Part shown: piece after piece, positions 61,256 to 64,000 of the stretch
Layout of the letters: every line of letters starts with the position of its first letter
Numbering within the stretch: the stretch's first letter is position 1
Assembly: GCF_003461955.1 (NCBI RefSeq)
Contig: NZ_QTYB01000006.1
Location: 39,990 to 103,989, forward strand
Direction: 5' to 3'
DNA: 64,000 nucleotides
DNA from: Ruminococcus sp. AM36-2AA
GTDB taxonomy: Bacteria; Bacillota; Clostridia; Lachnospirales; Lachnospiraceae
Made by a program: the position numbers and the translations under genes
Notes under the pieces: model-generated
Database searches by the model: none
The model's input: only the letters and a program-made list of their open reading frames with translations
Told to the model about the DNA's origin: nothing

Positions 61256-62385
61256 TGACTGATTTGGAAAGATACAGAGACGAGATCGATGAGATTGACA
61301 GCGAGATCGTACGTCTCTTTGAAAAACGAATGAAGGTGAGTGAGGAAGTCGCTAAATATAAAATAAAAACAGGCAAACAGGTACTGGATCCGGCACGTGA
61401 GAGCCAGAAGATCCATACCCTGAAAGAAAAAGCTCACGGAGATTTTAACAGCCTTGGCGTGCAGGAGCTTTTCCGCCAGATCATGGCCATCAGCCGTAAG
61501 AGACAGTATCAGCTGCTTACAGAACATGGGATTTACGGAGAGCGTAATTTTACAACTGTAAAGCATGTTCCCCTTGAAAATGCAACCGTTGTATTCCAGG
61601 GAGTCGAGGGAGCCTACAGCTATGCAGCCATGCGCCAGTACTTTGGGAAAAATATCGAAAGCTATCACGTAAAAACCTGGCGTACAGCCATGGAGGATGT
61701 AACCCACGGAAAAGCAGACTATGCGGTACTTCCCATCGAGAATTCCACCGCAGGTATCGTGGCTGATATCTACGACCTTCTCATGGAATACAAACTTTAT
61801 ATCGTAGGTGAGCAGATCATCCGTGTGGATCATGTGCTTCTTGGAATGCCGGATGCAACGGTGGAAGATATCAGGGAAGTCTGCTCCCATCCACAGGGAC
61901 TTGCTCAGTGCAAAGCCTTTCTGGAAGAGTACCCGTCCTGGAAAAAGAAAGAAGTGGAAAACACCGCAGGCGCAGCCAAAAAGGTCAGCGAAGTGGGAGA
62001 TAAAGGTGTGGCAGCCATCGCAAGCCGTGAGGCAGGCGAGGTATTCGGCCTTAAGGTCCTTGCGGAAAACATCTGCCGGGAAAAAGCAAACTCCACACGC
62101 TTCATCATTGTAAGCCGGAAGCCGGAGTACGAGGAAAAAGCCGGAAAGATCAGCATCTGTTTTGAGCTGCCTCATGAAAGCGGAACCCTTTACAACATGC
62201 TTTCCCACATTATCTACAACGGGCTGAACATGACTAAGATCGAATCCCGTCCCATCCCGGGAAAATCCTGGGAATACCGTTTCTTCGTGGACTTTACAGG
62301 AAAACTTGGTGAAAGCGCTGTGGAAAATGCGTTAAGAGGAATTGAGGCGGAGGCGAATGTTCTCCGTGTTCTTGGAAATTATTAA
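61255..62385 (+). CDS. pheA: Bifunctional chorismate mutase / prephenate dehydratase
   Basis: A 376-residue P-protein for phenylalanine synthesis. The AroQ-type chorismate mutase covers about residues 1-90 (LERYRDEIDEIDSEIVRLF, KRMKVSEEVAKYK). The prephenate dehydratase domain covers about 108-285 (FQGVEGAYSYAAM, LPIENSTAGIVADIYDLL, KANSTRFIIV), and an ACT domain follows to the end (ESRPIPGKSWEYRFFVDF). The ACT domain should give feedback inhibition by phenylalanine. Confidence 0.94.
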   Translation: MTDLERYRDEIDEIDSEIVRLFEKRMKVSEEVAKYKIKTGKQVLDPARESQKIHTLKEKAHGDFNSLGVQELFRQIMAISRKRQYQLLTEHGIYGERNFTTVKHVPLENATVVFQGVEGAYSYAAMRQYFGKNIESYHVKTWRTAMEDVTHGKADYAVLPIENSTAGIVADIYDLLMEYKLYIVGEQIIRVDHVLLGMPDATVEDIREVCSHPQGLAQCKAFLEEYPSWKKKEVENTAGAAKKVSEVGDKGVAAIASREAGEVFGLKVLAENICREKANSTRFIIVSRKPEYEEKAGKISICFELPHESGTLYNMLSHIIYNGLNMTKIESRPIPGKSWEYRFFVDFTGKLGESAVENALRGIEAEANVLRVLGNY

Positions 62386-62406
62386 GATACAGAGGAGTTA
62401 TTTATT

Positions 62407-63726
62407 ATGTTGGCAAGAATTCAGGAATGTATCCTTTACCGTGGATTTTCGGACGGTGAGATACTGAACAATATGGCAGAGCTTATCAATCTTTATGAAT
62501 CTGATGAAGAAGCTCTGAAGGCAAAAGAAGACCAGTTTTTCAAAAGCATCAACGGGCTGGTGGAACTGGCGGGAATGTATGGATTTTCCGGAAATATCTG
62601 GCATACATATCTTACATTTCTTCTGGTAAATCACGAGAATGCCTTCAGCATGGCAAGCGAGATCCGTGGGGCTATCAAAGGCAGCATCAATGACCTGGCA
62701 AAGAATGATTTTCAGATATTCAAGGAACTGTATGATTTTGATATCACAGTATTTGACAGAGTGTTTGGAACGGTATGCTGTAAAGTGATCTGTGATTATC
62801 AGACACCGGATGAGAACAGCAAGCTCTTTAATACCAGAATCCGTGACCGTATCTGCCAGATGAGCAAAACACTGGCAGCAGCTGCCACAACAGAAGAGTT
62901 CATGGATGATATGGTATCTTTTTACAAGGATTTTGGTGTAGGTAAGCTGGGTCTTCACAAAGCATTCCGTATCGGCCATGATGAAAATGGCAAAGTAGAA
63001 ATCCAGCCGATCACAAGGATCGCACATGTGAAGATCGATGACCTGGTAGGCTACGAGATCGCCAAGAAAAAACTCATCGAAAACACAGAGGCCTTTGTGC
63101 AGGGAAGAAAGGCAAACAACTGTCTGCTCTTTGGTGATGCGGGAACCGGTAAATCTTCCAGTATCAAGGGTATCCTGAACCAGTATTATGATCAGGGTCT
63201 TCGCATCATTGAGGCCTACAAGCATCAGTTCCAGGATCTCAATGAAGTGATCGCCCAGATCAAAAACCGTAACTATCGTTTTATTATTTATATGGATGAT
63301 CTTTCCTTTGAGGAATTTGAGATTGAATATAAATATCTGAAAGCAGTGATCGAGGGCGGTCTTGAGAAAAAACCGGACAATGTCCTGATCTATGCAACAA
63401 GTAACCGACGTAATCTTGTGCGTGAGCGTGCGGCAGACAAGCTGGAGATCGCAGATGAAGACGATCTGCATTCTTCCGATACCGTACAGGAGAAACTTTC
63501 CCTGGTATATCGTTTTGGAGTCCGTATCTATTTTGGCAAACCGGACAAAAAACAGTTCCAGGAGATCGTCCGCACACTGGCAGCCCGTTATGGCGTTACC
63601 ATGCCGGAGGATGAGCTTCTTCTGAAAGCCAACCAGTGGGAACTTTCTCATGGCGGACTGACCGGACGTGCCGCACAGCAGTTTATTGATTACATTGTGG
63701 GAACAGAGGAAGAAAAGAGAAAATAG
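62407..63726 (+). CDS. DUF815 family AAA ATPase
   Basis: A 439-residue protein. The N-terminal half (about 1-205) is family-specific, and the C-terminal half is an AAA-type ATPase with Walker A FGDAGTGKSSSIK (about residues 242-254), Walker B FIIYMDDLSFE and the arginine-bearing ATSNRRNLV. DUF815 proteins are widespread but uncharacterised. GAGGAG precedes the ATG. It is in the same orientation as folC and pheA, 21 bases downstream of pheA. Confidence 0.85.
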   Translation: MLARIQECILYRGFSDGEILNNMAELINLYESDEEALKAKEDQFFKSINGLVELAGMYGFSGNIWHTYLTFLLVNHENAFSMASEIRGAIKGSINDLAKNDFQIFKELYDFDITVFDRVFGTVCCKVICDYQTPDENSKLFNTRIRDRICQMSKTLAAAATTEEFMDDMVSFYKDFGVGKLGLHKAFRIGHDENGKVEIQPITRIAHVKIDDLVGYEIAKKKLIENTEAFVQGRKANNCLLFGDAGTGKSSSIKGILNQYYDQGLRIIEAYKHQFQDLNEVIAQIKNRNYRFIIYMDDLSFEEFEIEYKYLKAVIEGGLEKKPDNVLIYATSNRRNLVRERAADKLEIADEDDLHSSDTVQEKLSLVYRFGVRIYFGKPDKKQFQEIVRTLAARYGVTMPEDELLLKANQWELSHGGLTGRAAQQFIDYIVGTEEEKRK

Positions 63727-63760
63727 TCCACCTGTGTATTGGGGGAAAGGATGATGAACT

Positions 63761-64000
63761 ATGGCGGTGACAACCTTTGCGGCAATTGATATAGGATCCT
63801 ATGAAGTCAGCATGAAGATTTTTGAAATGTCAAAGCGGACCGGTTTCCGGGAGATTAATGACGTTCGTTACCAGCTGGAACTGGGGCGGGGAACTTATGC
63901 GGCTGGACGGCTTGAGATGGAAACTGTGGATGAACTCTGTGGGATCCTTGATGATTTTAAACGCATGATGGCTGACTTTGGGGTGGAAAGCTGGCGTGCG
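63761..64000 (+). CDS. Ppx/GppA-family phosphatase, 5' part only
   Basis: The first 80 codons of a gene cut by the window edge. FAAIDIGSYEVSMKIFEM is the phosphate-binding start of the ASKHA-type exopolyphosphatase / guanosine pentaphosphatase family, and the following segment up to DDFKRMMADFGVE fits it. It would hydrolyse polyphosphate or pppGpp. GGGGGAAAGG lies ten bases before the ATG. The C-terminal part cannot be judged. Confidence 0.75.
   Translation, partial: MAVTTFAAIDIGSYEVSMKIFEMSKRTGFREINDVRYQLELGRGTYAAGRLEMETVDELCGILDDFKRMMADFGVESWRA

Overview
The window looks like chromosomal DNA from an anaerobic, moderately AT-rich Firmicute of the family Lachnospiraceae; a Blautia-like genus is my best guess but rests on remembered family patterns only. 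The signs are strong GGAGG-type ribosome sites, a NifU-like/GGGtGRT gene pair, type III glutamine synthetase beside type I, LL-diaminopimelate aminotransferase, an archaeal-type AspRS with GatCAB, and separate PyrB and PyrI subunits. Almost all of it is core metabolism. There is no CRISPR array, no complete prophage and no recognisable transposon.

Layout. 1-4.8 kb: a TraX-like membrane protein, the NifU-like/GGGtGRT pair, then an orphan holin-amidase cassette behind three consecutive hairpins. 4.8-6.1 kb: metY. 6.1-12 kb: an inositol operon (iolG, iolI, a transporter fused to a cytidylate-kinase-like domain, and a second TIM-barrel isomerase) behind two LacI-type operator-like repeats. 12.3-14.5 kb: DUF3737 and a MalY/PatB lyase under a promoter with MerR geometry. 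14.8-18.7 kb: nadABC and the niacin repressor niaR. 18.9-19.6 kb: a TRIC-type channel.

19.7-42.2 kb is a nitrogen and glutamine region: an Amt-PII fusion, GSIII (glnN), purF, a His-less HPr paralogue, pyrG-gltB-gltD, glnA, an ANTAR antiterminator protein, the tRNA-Asn transamidation set (aspS, gatC, gatA, gatB) and dapL. The leaders of amt, glnN, pyrG-gltBD and glnA each carry a short hairpin with a six-base loop having A at position 1 and G at position 4. In each case the hairpin overlaps the 5' arm of an intrinsic terminator. This is the signature of ANTAR-controlled antitermination. It suggests one RNA-level nitrogen regulon, read by the protein encoded beside glnA, whose receiver domain has lost its phospho-acceptor Asp.

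42.3-47.5 kb: a cupin gene, then two identical tRNA-Leu(AAG) genes with near-identical promoters, flanking a 1322-residue secreted repeat protein on the opposite strand. 47.7-54.9 kb: dgt, dnaG, rpoD, trmK, a Nif3-like gene and a nucleoside kinase. 55-59.8 kb: selD, the RNase P RNA, an Rpn-family nuclease gene that runs into the rnpB terminator, pyrI, pyrB and a small membrane protein. 59.9-64 kb: folC, pheA, a DUF815 ATPase and the start of a Ppx/GppA phosphatase.

All functional calls are by recognising motifs and family resemblance by eye; no search was run. Start codons were moved inward from the longest open frame where a ribosome site or overlap supported it.
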